Notes under the pieces: model-generated | The model's database searches: none | What the model was told of the DNA's origin: nothing | The model's input: only the letters and a program-made list of their open reading frames with translations | Assembly (NCBI GenBank): GCA_035517495.1 | Contig: DATIYT010000131.1 | Location: 1 to 64,000, forward strand | Reading direction: 5' to 3' | Source of the DNA: DASZHJ01 sp035517495 | GTDB taxonomy: Bacteria > Pseudomonadota > Alphaproteobacteria > ATCC43930 > CGMCC-115725 | Length of the DNA: 64,000 nucleotides | Shown here: in pieces, positions 50,923-59,269 of the stretch | How positions within the stretch are numbered: position 1 is the stretch's first letter | How the letters are laid out: every line of letters starts with the position of its first letter | Position numbers and translations under genes: made by a program

Positions 50923-51894
50923 ATGAGACGCCGAGAGTTCATCGGCGCGCTCATCGGCGCGCTTGCCGCGGCCCGGCCGTCGCGGGCGCAAGAGTCCGGA
51001 CGCGTCTACCGCATCGCCTATCTCGGGCCCGCGCCGAAGGGAAGCCCGGCCCAGGCCGCCTTCATCGCGGCGTTGAGCAAAGCGAGCTTCGTCGAGGGCA
51101 AGAACCTCGTCGTGGACGCCCGGGGTTTCGGACTTCGGCCCGCGCAATTCACCGGGGTTGCGCAGGCATTGGCCGAGAGCAAAGTCGATCTATTACTCTG
51201 CGGCGGTCCCGACCCCGCGAAGGCCGCGCGGCAGGCGACGAAGACCATTCCGGTGCTCGCCAACACCGACGACATGGTCGGCGAAGGTCTCGTTCCGTCC
51301 ATGGCCCGTCCCGATGGTAACATCACGGGGGTCAGCATCTTCTCGTCCGAGCTCGACGGGAAGCGATTTGAAATATTGCTGGAGTTGCTGCCGAACGCCC
51401 GCCGCATTGATGCGCTCGCCGGCAGCGACACCGGCAGCACGGAACATCTCGAGGCCTTACAAGGCGAGGCGCGCGCACGTGGCGTCGCGCTCGTCATCCA
51501 TAAGGTCAGTACCTATGAACAGATCGGGCCGGCGGTCGAGGCCGCGAAAGCGGGCGGGGCGGCTGGGCTCAATGTGCTGGGCTCGGCGCTGCTGTTCGGC
51601 AATCGCCAAGTCATCTTCGAGCGCGCGGCGGCGCTCGGTTTGCCCGCGATTTATCAGTGGCCGGAAAATGCGCATGAAGGCGGACTCATCGGCTATGGGC
51701 CCAGCATCGTGCACATTTACGGAGATCAATTATCACGCATGGCGACCGATATTTTGCGCGGGACGAAGCCCGCCGATATTCCGGTGGAGCATCCGACGCG
51801 ATTCTATCTCGCGGTCAACCTGAAGGCCGCCAAGGCGCTCGGCCTTGAAATCCCGCAGACGGTGCTGGCTCGCGCCGACGAGGTCGTCGAATGA
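50923..51894 (+). CDS. ABC transporter substrate-binding protein (TrpX/YtrF-like, PF04392 type)
   Basis: The protein is 323 aa. MRRREFIGALIGALAAARPS is a Tat-like signal, typical of this very common rhizobial family (RRREFI). The mature part has RIAYLGPAPKGSPAQAAFIA, IPVLANTDDMVGEGLVPSMA, RPDGNITGVSIFSSELDGKR, and LPAIYQWPENAHEGGLIGYG. No permease or ATPase is encoded nearby. It follows the LVIVD gene by 14 bp, so it is likely cotranscribed with the FAH-LVIVD pair. Confidence 0.9.
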   Translation: MRRREFIGALIGALAAARPSRAQESGRVYRIAYLGPAPKGSPAQAAFIAALSKASFVEGKNLVVDARGFGLRPAQFTGVAQALAESKVDLLLCGGPDPAKAARQATKTIPVLANTDDMVGEGLVPSMARPDGNITGVSIFSSELDGKRFEILLELLPNARRIDALAGSDTGSTEHLEALQGEARARGVALVIHKVSTYEQIGPAVEAAKAGGAAGLNVLGSALLFGNRQVIFERAAALGLPAIYQWPENAHEGGLIGYGPSIVHIYGDQLSRMATDILRGTKPADIPVEHPTRFYLAVNLKAAKALGLEIPQTVLARADEVVE

Positions 51895-51926
51895 CGCGCG
51901 AGCGAGCGTCGCCCCTCGTGCAGTGA

Positions 51927-52775
51927 TTAATCGCGCACGAACTTCTTCAGCGTCTTGATCTCGCGCCCATCCGCTGCGTTCGCGCGCGCGATGCTTTCGT
52001 AGAGGCGCGCCACGCCCTCGAACATCTCGCCGCCGAGCGCGGGCGCGCCGATGAAGCGGGCGATCTCCTCCATTTCCGCGACCCAGCGATAGGCCTTGGG
52101 CAGGCTGCGCGGCACCGAGCGCTCGAGTAGTGCCTTGAGCTGCGGTTGGCTGTCCGCAAGCTCTCGCTTGAGCACGCCATCGACGCCGGCCTCGCTCGCG
52201 GCCAGCATCATGGCGATGCCGATGGCATTGACGCCCTTGGTGAGCGATCCATAGGACATCTTGAGCGCCGAGGCGGCGCCGATGCCGCCTTCGATCGGGC
52301 GCACGTCGAGGCCGTAGTCCTTCAGCCGCACGAAACGGCGCGCGTCAGGGCCCGAGGCATAGAATTTGGGTCCGGGCGTATTGGGCTGCGGCGGGCCACC
52401 GATGATTCCGGCATCGACGAAGCGGGCGCCGGTCGGCGCGATGACCGACGCCACTTCCTTGGCTGTCCCGGGGCTGATCGCGTTGCACTCGACATAGGTC
52501 GCGCGTGCGCCCGCCGCCTTGATTGCCGGCGCCAGGCGCTGCGCCAACGCGAGCGCGTCGCCGGGCGGCACGATCGAGAGCACAAACTCGGCGCTGCGCA
52601 GCAGGGCCATGTCGTCATCGATCGCGGTGAAACCGTGCTTCTTGGCGCGGCTTGTGCTGGCGGCGCTCCGGCCCTTGAGCGAGGTTCGGACCTCGGCGCC
52701 CTTCTCGTTGAGGCGTCCGCCGACCGCCGCGCCCATTTCGCCGGTGGCGATCACGACGATGATCGGGTGTTCCAT
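51927..52775 (-). CDS. NAD(P)-dependent oxidoreductase with DUF1932 C-terminal domain
   Basis: The protein is 282 aa. The Rossmann motif is slightly altered: IIVVIATGEMGAAVGGRLNE, where GxGxMG is usual (here A-T-G-E-M-G). VLSIVPPGDALALAQRLAPA and YVECNAISPGTAKEV follow. The C-terminal helical part (about 185-260: IGAASALKMSYGSLTKGVNA, then IAMMLAASEAGV) is the DUF1932 domain seen in 6-phosphogluconate dehydrogenase-like proteins. It is cotranscribed with the DapA-like gene 18 bp upstream. Substrate unknown, probably a beta-hydroxy acid. Confidence 0.85.
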   Translation of the reverse strand: MEHPIIVVIATGEMGAAVGGRLNEKGAEVRTSLKGRSAASTSRAKKHGFTAIDDDMALLRSAEFVLSIVPPGDALALAQRLAPAIKAAGARATYVECNAISPGTAKEVASVIAPTGARFVDAGIIGGPPQPNTPGPKFYASGPDARRFVRLKDYGLDVRPIEGGIGAASALKMSYGSLTKGVNAIGIAMMLAASEAGVDGVLKRELADSQPQLKALLERSVPRSLPKAYRWVAEMEEIARFIGAPALGGEMFEGVARLYESIARANAADGREIKTLKKFVRD

Positions 52776-52793
52776 GGATACTGCTCCCTCGGC

Positions 52794-53735
52794 TCAGGCT
52801 GCCCTGCGCCCGCCGGCGGTTTCGTCCTCGGCACGAAGGGCACGCGCGGCGTGCTCGATCTCGCGGCGTGCCGCGGCATCGGTGATTTCGGTCAACATCG
52901 GCTGCATGGGGCCCATGTCGGCGATGCCCGAGAGCGTCACTGCCGTATGTAAGGTGCGGATCGGCGAATAGCGGTCGCGCAGATCCTCGACCGGCAGGAA
53001 CGCCGTCTGCAGAGCAAGCGCCCGCTCTTGATCGCCGGCCTTCAGCGCCGCCAACAGCGCCAGCGAAAGCCGCGGCGCGATGCAGACGGCGCCCGAAGTG
53101 AAGCTGACCAAGCCGAACTTCAGCAGATGCGCCGGTGCGGGCCGCTCGCCGATGCCGCTCACGACGCGGTCGCGCTCGACATGCTCCAGGATTTCGGAGA
53201 GGTAGGCATCCTCGGTCGGGTTAGCGCGCACCACCCCGTACTTGATCGCGCATACATAGCCGTCGCGGATCAATGCGGCGAGATCGGCGGGCCGCGCGTA
53301 ATTCTCGGTCTTCACATAGGCGATCACCGGTCGGCCAAACCGCTCGGCGATCTTCGAGAGCCCGATCGGTACCCCCGCCTGTGTGAGCGGGAAGCTCGCC
53401 GGCAGCACCATGACGGTTGGAAATTGCATGGGCGCCAGCAGCCGCGCCTGATCCAGCGCCTTGCCGAATTCCGGCCCGATCGATGGAATGACCCAGGTAT
53501 CGCTCTCCGCCAGCTCGATCAACTGCCGCGCTGCTTCCTCGAGGTCCGATAGGCCCAGATGATAGAAATTGGCGTTGCCGCCGTACATCAGGGTCTTGAT
53601 GCCGCCTGCCTCCAGATAGCGGATGAGCGCCCGATTCGCGGCCTCGTTCAGGGAAAAATCGGCATTTCGCGCGATCGGCGGCACGGCGAGCACCGAGCGC
53701 TCGAAATCCGCTTTGACGGCCGGCGTGGTTTTCAT
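52794..53735 (-). CDS. Dihydrodipicolinate synthase family aldolase
   Basis: The protein is 313 aa from the ATG with GGGAG ahead; an upstream start would add nine residues. The DapA barrel shows SVLAVPPIARNADFSLNEAA, IKTLMYGGNANFYHLGLSDL and VMVLPASFPLTQAGVPIGLS. The Schiff-base lysine is in GYVCAIKYGVVRANPTED. It differs from true DapA in the substrate loops, so it more likely cleaves or forms a pyruvate-derived keto acid. With the downstream dehydrogenase it forms a two-gene catabolic operon. Confidence 0.87.
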   Translation of the reverse strand: MKTTPAVKADFERSVLAVPPIARNADFSLNEAANRALIRYLEAGGIKTLMYGGNANFYHLGLSDLEEAARQLIELAESDTWVIPSIGPEFGKALDQARLLAPMQFPTVMVLPASFPLTQAGVPIGLSKIAERFGRPVIAYVKTENYARPADLAALIRDGYVCAIKYGVVRANPTEDAYLSEILEHVERDRVVSGIGERPAPAHLLKFGLVSFTSGAVCIAPRLSLALLAALKAGDQERALALQTAFLPVEDLRDRYSPIRTLHTAVTLSGIADMGPMQPMLTEITDAAARREIEHAARALRAEDETAGGRRAA

Positions 53736-53892
53736 GGGCTGTTCTCCCGCTCTGAGCGGCAATTCTCATCCTAGCCTTATTCGAGGCGAAGCGCACGGGG
53801 GGCCGCGCAACGCATCAGCCCCGTGATTTCGCGGCGGGGGAGGGGATTGTGATACGGTGCGCCCCGAAGTCCGCGGCACCTCGGAGGGAACG

Positions 53893-54720
53893 ATGACCAG
53901 CACGCCGCGCCTTAGGGCGCCCAAAGGCACCTGCGACACGCACATGCATTTCTACGACAGCAAATATGCGATGGTCCCGACCGCGGTGGTGCGGCCGCCC
54001 GATGCATCGGTCGATATGTATCGCGAGCTGAAGTCCAAGCTCGGCATCGATCGCACGGTGGTGGTGCAGCCTTCCTCGTACGGCAAGGACAATCGTTGCA
54101 CGCTGGAGAGCATCGAGCGTCTCGGCATCGACAAGGCCCGCGGCATCGCCGTCGTCGATACCTCCGTCACCGACGCCGAGCTGGAGCGACTCACTCGCGG
54201 CGGCATGCGCGGCATCCGTTTCTTCCAGCTTCCGGGCGGAGTGCTGCCGTGGGAGATGCTGGACGAGCTGGCGGCGCGAGTGCAGGTGGTGGGCTGGCAT
54301 GCGCAGCTTCAGCTCGACGGCCGTCTGCTGCCGGAGCGCGAGGCGCAGATCCGCGGCTGGCCGGGACGCGTCGTCATCGACCACGTCGGCAAATACCTGG
54401 AGCCGGTGCCGCCCGAGCACGAGGCGTTTCGCGTACTGCTCCGCCTCGTCGATACCGGCCGCGTTTGGGTCAAGCTCTCGGCGCCTTACGAGACCTCGAA
54501 GGTCGGCCCACCCTATTACGACGATGTGGGCCGGCTTGCGAAGGCGCTGGTCAAGGCGGCGCCCGAACGCATGCTCTGGGCCAGCAATTGGCCGCACCCC
54601 TCGGCAAAGGAGAAACTCGACGACGCCGTGTTTCTCGACATGCTGCTCGATTGGGTCCCCGACGAGGCGGTGCGCCATCGCATCCTCGTGGATAACCCGG
54701 CGGAGCTTTACGGGTTCTGA
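53893..54720 (+). CDS. Amidohydrolase family protein (2-pyrone-4,6-dicarboxylate lactonase-like)
   Basis: The protein is 275 aa from the ATG after GGAGGGAACG. HxH metal ligands are in KGTCDTHMHFYDSKYAM near residues 16-18. VVQPSSYGKDNRCTLESIER and MRGIRFFQLPGGVLPWEMLD follow, then VVIDHVGKYLEP and RMLWASNWPHPSAKEK with the final Asn/Asp region. It lacks an export signal, unlike the relative at 41360. It is divergent from the aldolase-dehydrogenase pair and may act on the same lactone or ring-cleavage intermediate. Confidence 0.88.
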   Translation: MTSTPRLRAPKGTCDTHMHFYDSKYAMVPTAVVRPPDASVDMYRELKSKLGIDRTVVVQPSSYGKDNRCTLESIERLGIDKARGIAVVDTSVTDAELERLTRGGMRGIRFFQLPGGVLPWEMLDELAARVQVVGWHAQLQLDGRLLPEREAQIRGWPGRVVIDHVGKYLEPVPPEHEAFRVLLRLVDTGRVWVKLSAPYETSKVGPPYYDDVGRLAKALVKAAPERMLWASNWPHPSAKEKLDDAVFLDMLLDWVPDEAVRHRILVDNPAELYGF

Positions 54721-54735
54721 GGGTCTGTCGGCGGC

Positions 54736-55161
54736 CTAATGCCGTCCGCCGAGCACGGGACGATCGGGGTGGGTTGCGAGGTATGAGGCGAGCGTGGTGA
54801 GTGCTCCCGAATAAACCATCGCCAGGATGAAGGCGATCGTGAAGGGCAGCGGCGGGTCCTTGCCCAGGAACACCGACAAATAAAGGAACAGGGTCGGGAC
54901 CGGAATCAGGATGCGGCCCAGAATCGACCATCCGACCGGCAGCGAACCGATCGCGAAGGCGGTGCCGACCAGCAGCGCCTCCGCCCACTCCGGCAGCAGG
55001 TCGTTGCGATCCTCGGCGATGACACGCGCTTCGAGCGCGCCGTAAGTATAGCCTGCGACGACCATCCCCAACGCCACCGCGACCAGCAGGCGGCGGAGCC
55101 TGCGCCGGCGCGCCAGTGCCCGCACGTCCGCAGGGGCGAGAGATGCGGCGCGCGCGGCCAT
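54736..55161 (-). CDS. Small hypothetical membrane protein
   Basis: The protein is 141 aa. A basic N-terminus (ALARRRRLRR) precedes four hydrophobic segments: LLVAVALGMVVAGYTYGALE, ALLVGTAFAIGSLPVGWSIL, ILIPVPTLFLYLSVFLG and FTIAFILAMVYSGALTTLAS. The short LPEWAEALLVGTAFAIGSLP stretch looks like a conserved loop. I recognise no family. It begins 6 bp after the stop of the ClC gene on the same strand, so it may be a small partner of that channel. Confidence 0.65.
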   Translation of the reverse strand: MAARAASLAPADVRALARRRRLRRLLVAVALGMVVAGYTYGALEARVIAEDRNDLLPEWAEALLVGTAFAIGSLPVGWSILGRILIPVPTLFLYLSVFLGKDPPLPFTIAFILAMVYSGALTTLASYLATHPDRPVLGGRH

Positions 55162-55167
55162 GTGTCC

Positions 55168-57066
55168 TCACGCAGGTCCGAACAGGGTGGGGTCGCCGAT
55201 CTCGCTGGCGCGAACCTCTTCGAGCGCTTGATTATAGCGTTTCAGCGCATAGCCCTCGGTGAGGAACCCCACGATTTGGCGATCGGTCGAATCGTTGACC
55301 ACGGCCAGCGTCTCGCGCTTGGTGGCGGAAAATCGTTCGAGCGCCACGCGGATATTCTGGTACGGCAGCAGGAACGTATCTTCGGGGATCCGCATCGTCT
55401 CGATCGCTTGGGCGCGCTGCTCCGTATCGATGTCGGGGCTGTGCGCATCGGCGGTGTTTACCATGCCGGCGTAGTGGCCCTTGTCGTCGACCAGAAAGAC
55501 GCGGCTGTGGCTGCCGAGCGGAAATTTCGTGCGGAATTCTTCGATCGTCATTCCCAGCGGCGCGGTATGAACGTCGCGCCGCATCAGCTTGGCGACGGTC
55601 AGCTCGTGCAGCCATCCGACATCATACCCGCCGCGGATCGGGACGCCGCGCACATGGAAGCGCCAGGTTGCGAAGGAGTAGCCGAAGGTGAGCCGGACCG
55701 CGACCGAGGCGATGATCACCCCCACCATCACGCCCAAGGCCGCGATGAAGCTGCCGGTTAGTTCGAGGACCAGGAAGATCATGGTCACCGGCGCACCCAC
55801 GACTGCCGCCGCGACGGAGGCCATGCCGACCAGCATGTATGCGACGTTGTCGAGTTCGATGTGCGCGAAACCCAGATAAATGATAGCGAACTGCAGCAAT
55901 GCCACCGCGGCACCGCCATAGACCGCGCCCAGCAGCAGCGATGAGCTGAAGAGTCCGCCGCGGAAGCCCGAACCGACCGAGATCGCCGACGCCAATCCCT
56001 TGGCGGCGATCAGGCCCAGCAGGATGCCGGCGGGGAGCTTTTGGTCGAGAGTGATCTGCACGGCGCCGTGGCCGCTGCCCAGCACTTGCGGAAAGATCGC
56101 GGCAATGAGCCCCACCAGAATGCCGCCGAAGCAGGGGCGGAGCCACACGGGCGCCCTCATGCGGCGCAGCAGCCGCTCGATCCAGGTGACCCCAAGCATG
56201 GTGGCGATGGCGATTACGGCGGCCACGACGCCAAGCACCGAGAAGAGCACGTAGTCGAGGCCGGTGATGTGGATCACGCGCTCGACCGAGAAGATGCTCT
56301 CCTCATGGAAGCCTTCGCGCACCACCAAGGTGCTCGCCAACGCCGCGAGACTGATCGGTGCCAGCACCGCAGGAGAATAGCTGCCGATCACCAGCTCGAA
56401 GGCGTAGAACGCGCCGGCGAGCGGCGCATTGAAGGCGGCGGCGATGGCGGCGGCGGCGCCGCAGCCGACCAGGGTGCGCAGATCGCCCCGGCGCATTCCC
56501 AGCGCTTGTCCCAGCCGCGAGGCCGTGCCGGAGCCAAGCTGGGTGAACCCGGCCTCCATCCCGACCGATGCGCCGAAACCCGAAGAGATCATGGTCAGGA
56601 GAGTGAGCGCCGCGCTGTCGGTGAGCGACATCCGGCCACCGAAGAGCGCGTTGGCCTCGATCGCGTCCACGGTTTCACGCTTGCGGGAGCGGCGGATAAG
56701 CGCCGCGACCGTGCCGGAAAGCAAGCCGCCGACGGCGGGCACCACGAGCACTCGCCACCAGGCGAGCCCCGTTCCGATGCTCAGGTGCTCTTCGGCGGCG
56801 ATCCCGAAATTGATCTGGTGCAGAATCTGCACGACCCATTCGACCGCCACCACGCCGAGGCCGACCACGGCGCCCAGCACCGCACTCACCACGAGAAGCG
56901 CGATTTCGCTGGTGCGCAGCTCGCGTTCGATGGCGCTGCCGATCGCCGCCCAGGCGTGGTACCGCGCGAGCCACGCACCTAAGTCGAGGTGCCGGGAGCG
57001 GGCCGCCTCCTTCGGCTCGGCCGTGCCGGGCGCGGAAGGCGGTGAGGATGCATCCGTGGTGTCCAC
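55168..57066 (-). CDS. ClC-family chloride channel or antiporter with CBS domains
   Basis: The protein is 632 aa with a GTG start. About ten membrane helices span 60-470, with an N-terminal cytosolic tail. The Cl-binding loop is GSGFRGGLFSSSLLLGAVYG, and GREGP is replaced by GMEAG (SVGMEAGFTQLGSGTASRLG), keeping the gating glutamate. The GSGIP motif is not seen. The C-terminal region (about 500-620) is a CBS pair: FPLGSHSRVFLVDDKGHYAG and TKRETLAVVNDSTDRQIVGF. It moves chloride across the inner membrane, gated by the CBS ligand. Confidence 0.87.
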   Translation of the reverse strand: MDTTDASSPPSAPGTAEPKEAARSRHLDLGAWLARYHAWAAIGSAIERELRTSEIALLVVSAVLGAVVGLGVVAVEWVVQILHQINFGIAAEEHLSIGTGLAWWRVLVVPAVGGLLSGTVAALIRRSRKRETVDAIEANALFGGRMSLTDSAALTLLTMISSGFGASVGMEAGFTQLGSGTASRLGQALGMRRGDLRTLVGCGAAAAIAAAFNAPLAGAFYAFELVIGSYSPAVLAPISLAALASTLVVREGFHEESIFSVERVIHITGLDYVLFSVLGVVAAVIAIATMLGVTWIERLLRRMRAPVWLRPCFGGILVGLIAAIFPQVLGSGHGAVQITLDQKLPAGILLGLIAAKGLASAISVGSGFRGGLFSSSLLLGAVYGGAAVALLQFAIIYLGFAHIELDNVAYMLVGMASVAAAVVGAPVTMIFLVLELTGSFIAALGVMVGVIIASVAVRLTFGYSFATWRFHVRGVPIRGGYDVGWLHELTVAKLMRRDVHTAPLGMTIEEFRTKFPLGSHSRVFLVDDKGHYAGMVNTADAHSPDIDTEQRAQAIETMRIPEDTFLLPYQNIRVALERFSATKRETLAVVNDSTDRQIVGFLTEGYALKRYNQALEEVRASEIGDPTLFGPA

Positions 57067-57346
57067 GGTCGTGAAGATAGATCAGAGAGACGAACGATCC
57101 AAGGCGAACGACTTGCGACCGGCCAAGAGTGGCAAGACATCGCTGACGGGCTCCTGAGTGATGCCGGCGTGATGCCCGCGAAGGACTGATGGACATCCCC
57201 ACGCAAGCCCGAATCGCAGCTCGCGCCAGCGACCGATCAGCGTGACCCACTGGAGCCCGCGCCACCGGGCAGCGGGGGCACTTGCGCGCGCAATTTTCGC
57301 GTCGATCCGCTCAGGCGCGCGAAACAAAAAATTTCAGCACTTGATC

Positions 57347-57785
57347 CTAACGAAGACCGATGCCGTTGATCGTCAAAACATATGAAAATTGAGCCGAGGG
57401 CGGCGCGTTGGGCGGTGGCGCGGGCGGCGGACAGGGGCCAGCACAGAAGGTGATGAAGGTCCCGCAGTTAGCACTGCAAGGGCCACGTGCTTTACGGAAC
57501 AGTCGGCAAGGCTAGTTCTCTGGTGCTTAGTAATCCAATCACCCCAGACGACACGGCCAAAGGTAGCGAGGGCTCCCTTGGATACGACGAGAGAACGACC
57601 GGCTGAAAAGGATTGTCCACAATTATAGGGCCAGTTTGGGTCGGACTTGGAAGGCACTGCGATACTGAGCAGGCAGTAAACCCAGCCGCAACCTTGTCCA
57701 TCTGCTGATCGGTTAGCCGCTCCCCTGCGACGGCAGTGCCGGCCATAATTGTCGCCGCGGTCAGTGCAAGAAGAATTTTCCGCAT
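57347..57785 (-). pseudogene. Array gene 11: frameshifted Pro-rich exported protein
   Basis: The N-terminal frame (57492-57785, 97 codons) encodes the signal peptide MRKILLALTAATIMAGTAVA, then GERLTDQQMDKVAAG. It ends at a stop after LALPTVP. The C-terminal module survives in another frame: CGTFITFCAGPCPPPAPPPN followed by APPSAQFSYVLTINGIGLR and TAG at 57347. One frameshift therefore divides the gene. It is the last member of the array. The start has GAGGAGGATGAG ahead, as in its paralogues. Below it, to 57066, I see no feature beyond GC-rich sequence. Confidence 0.7.
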
Positions 57786-57795
57786 CTCATCCTCC

Positions 57796-58149
57796 TCAAC
57801 GAAGACCGATGCCGTTGGATGACAACAGGCTGGAAAATTGTTGCGTGGGAGTAGGTGGGGGTGGTGGAGGCGGCGGAGGAGGGGGGAAATTGCAATCAAC
57901 ACAGCCATTATAAACGCCAGGGGCGGGATAAACGGCAGTACTAGTAACAGTGCAGGGGCGAATAAAACTACAGGAAGAGGTTATGGGATTAGGATCATTT
58001 ACGGTGATGGGGTTGAGAACAGCATTTGAAGCGTTGGCTCCGGCAATTGCCGCATCCATTTGCACGTCATTAAGCGGCACAGGCTGTGCTGCTAACGCGA
58101 AGCCAGCGATAAACGGCAGACTGGTCAGGCCAGCAAGGAGGCTTTTCAT
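57796..58149 (-). CDS. Array gene 10: Pro-rich exported paralogue (MRSLLAG class)
   Basis: The protein is 117 aa. It has the signal peptide MKSLLAGLTSLPFIAGFALA, then the motif QPVPLNDVQMDAAIAG. A variable middle with Cys pairs (SCSFIRPC and CVDCNF) follows, then a run of eleven prolines, then TPTQQFSSLLSSNGIGLR. The start overlaps the stop of gene 9 by four bases (ATGA). The class is defined by the MxSLLAGLT...P start and the extra P in QPVPLND, and is always coupled to a preceding SAQFSY-type gene. Function unknown; export to periplasm or surface is inferred. Confidence 0.8.
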   Translation of the reverse strand: MKSLLAGLTSLPFIAGFALAAQPVPLNDVQMDAAIAGANASNAVLNPITVNDPNPITSSCSFIRPCTVTSTAVYPAPGVYNGCVDCNFPPPPPPPPPPPTPTQQFSSLLSSNGIGLR

Positions 58150-58499
58150 GGTCTCACCAGCAGCGCCTGAAGGCTGATGCCGTTGGTTGGAAGGTCAGTG
58201 CCGTTGGTAGGAACGCCAGTGCCGTTGGTTGAAAGGCCAATGCCGTTGATGGTCAAAATATATGAGAATTGAGCCGAAGGTGGGGCGTTGGGCGGTGGCG
58301 GAGGCGGCGGACAGCCGCCAGGCGGGCAGAAGGTGAGGAAGTTGCCCAAGGCCACGACAGTTCCAGGCCCCCCGCCGGAATTAGGGCCGGACGCCCCGGC
58401 GGTGACCGCGTCCATCTGGTTGTCGGTGAGGGGCTGGGCCGCCATCGCGGTGCCGGTCATCAGGAGCACGGCGCCGAATACGGGGAGAATTTTCCGCAT
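58146..58499 (-). CDS. Array gene 9: Pro-rich exported paralogue with four C-terminal NG heptads
   Basis: The protein is 117 aa. The signal peptide MRKILPVFGAVLLMTGTAMA precedes AQPLTDNQMDAVTAG. A Gly-rich middle, FCPPGGCPPPPPPPNAPP and SAQFSYILTINGIGLST follow. The end is a run of heptads: NGIGLST, NGTGVPT, NGTDLPT and NGISLQA, then LLVRP. GAGGGAGGATGGC precedes the start. Translation is coupled to gene 10 by ATGA. Paralogue 4 has three of these heptads and paralogue 1 only one. Confidence 0.8.
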   Translation of the reverse strand: MRKILPVFGAVLLMTGTAMAAQPLTDNQMDAVTAGASGPNSGGGPGTVVALGNFLTFCPPGGCPPPPPPPNAPPSAQFSYILTINGIGLSTNGTGVPTNGTDLPTNGISLQALLVRP

Positions 58500-58509
58500 G
58501 CCATCCTCC

Positions 58510-58851
58510 CTATCGAAGGCCGATGCCGTTCGTTGACAAAAGGATCGAAAATTGTTGCGTGGGAGTAGGCGGCGGAGGCGGTGGCGGCGGCGGCGGGGGG
58601 AAGTTACAGTCAGGGTAACAGCCATTGTAAGCAGTAAAACCGGGGGTAGGAGTGGGAGGACCCTGCGATGCGGCTTGGGCATTGCTGAGGGCATCAGAGC
58701 CACCAAGGTTGATGCCAGGGCCATAAAGAGGAGGGAAATTGGCTGCGCCAGCAATTACCGCGTCCATCTGCTGATCGGTAAGCGGCTCCCCTCCGACGGC
58801 GGTGCTGGCCATAATTGTCGCCGCAGTCAGTGCAAGAAGAATTTTCCGCAT
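58510..58851 (-). CDS. Array gene 8: Pro-rich exported paralogue
   Basis: The protein is 113 aa. Signal MRKILLALTAATIMASTAVG precedes GEPLTDQQMDAVIAG. A middle YGPGINLGGSDALSNAQAAS and QGPPTPTPGFTAYNG leads to CYPDCNF, a run of eleven prolines, and TPTQQFSILLSTNGIGLR. Sixty-nine bases of the middle (58663-58731) are identical to gene 6. The gap to gene 9 is 10 bp and carries a GAGG-type ribosome site, the rule in this operon. Confidence 0.8.
   Translation of the reverse strand: MRKILLALTAATIMASTAVGGEPLTDQQMDAVIAGAANFPPLYGPGINLGGSDALSNAQAASQGPPTPTPGFTAYNGCYPDCNFPPPPPPPPPPPTPTQQFSILLSTNGIGLR
58663..58731 (-). repeat. 69-bp identical block shared by array genes 8 and 6
   Basis: The 69 bases from 58663 to 58731 recur without a mismatch at 59443-59511 in array gene 6. 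They encode LYGPGINLGGSDALSNAQAA-like residues plus the flanking codons. Sequence on one side differs by an insertion of hexamer PT-repeat units. The exactness, in a region where the paralogues otherwise differ, points to recent duplication or gene conversion. Confidence 0.9.
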
Positions 58852-58861
58852 CTCATCCTCC

Positions 58862-59260
58862 TCAACGAAGACCGATGCCGTTGGTTGACAACAGGGTGGA
58901 AAATTGTTGCGTGGGAGTAGGTGGGGGAGGCGGAGCGGCGGCTTGGGCAGCGGCGACGAGCGGTGCGAGGGCGGCCGGGTCGGGGGGATCATAAGCAGCG
59001 CCGGGGTTGCATTCACAGGGAGGACCAGAAACGGTGGAAGTGGGCGCAGGAGTAGGAGCCGGAGTAGGAGTGGGCGTAGCCGTGGACGTCACCGTCGGGG
59101 CGAGCGCTTGCAGCACCTGCGGCTCGCCAGGGGTCGGGCCGGAAAACACCTCGAAGCCTGCAGTCACCCCGTCCATCTGGTGATCTGTGAGCGGCTCCCC
59201 CGCGACGGCAGTACCGGCCATAATTGTCGCCGCAGTCAGCACAAGAAGAATTTTCCGCAT
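58862..59260 (-). CDS. Array gene 7: Pro-rich exported paralogue
   Basis: The protein is 132 aa. Signal MRKILLVLTAATIMAGTAVA precedes GEPLTDHQMDGVTAG. The middle carries a TPTPTPAPTPAPTSTV stretch, CECNPGAAYDPPD, a short Ala-rich region (LVAAAQAAAPPPPP) and TPTQQFSTLLSTNGIGLR. It has a shorter proline run (five) than genes 8 and 10, with the Ala-rich block in its place. Genes 7 and 8 have closely similar signal peptides. Confidence 0.8.
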   Translation of the reverse strand: MRKILLVLTAATIMAGTAVAGEPLTDHQMDGVTAGFEVFSGPTPGEPQVLQALAPTVTSTATPTPTPAPTPAPTSTVSGPPCECNPGAAYDPPDPAALAPLVAAAQAAAPPPPPTPTQQFSTLLSTNGIGLR

Positions 59261-59269
59261 GCATCCTCC

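Noticed and set aside
49324..51894. 856-codon plus-strand frame spanning three genes
   Set aside because: Only its last 323 codons (the binding protein from 50923) are homologous to anything; the first part is an out-of-frame reading of the FAH and LVIVD genes.
57082..57327. 81-codon minus-strand frame between the array and the ClC gene
   Set aside because: No ribosome site, signal or recognisable motif; composition is that of the GC-rich intergenic DNA.
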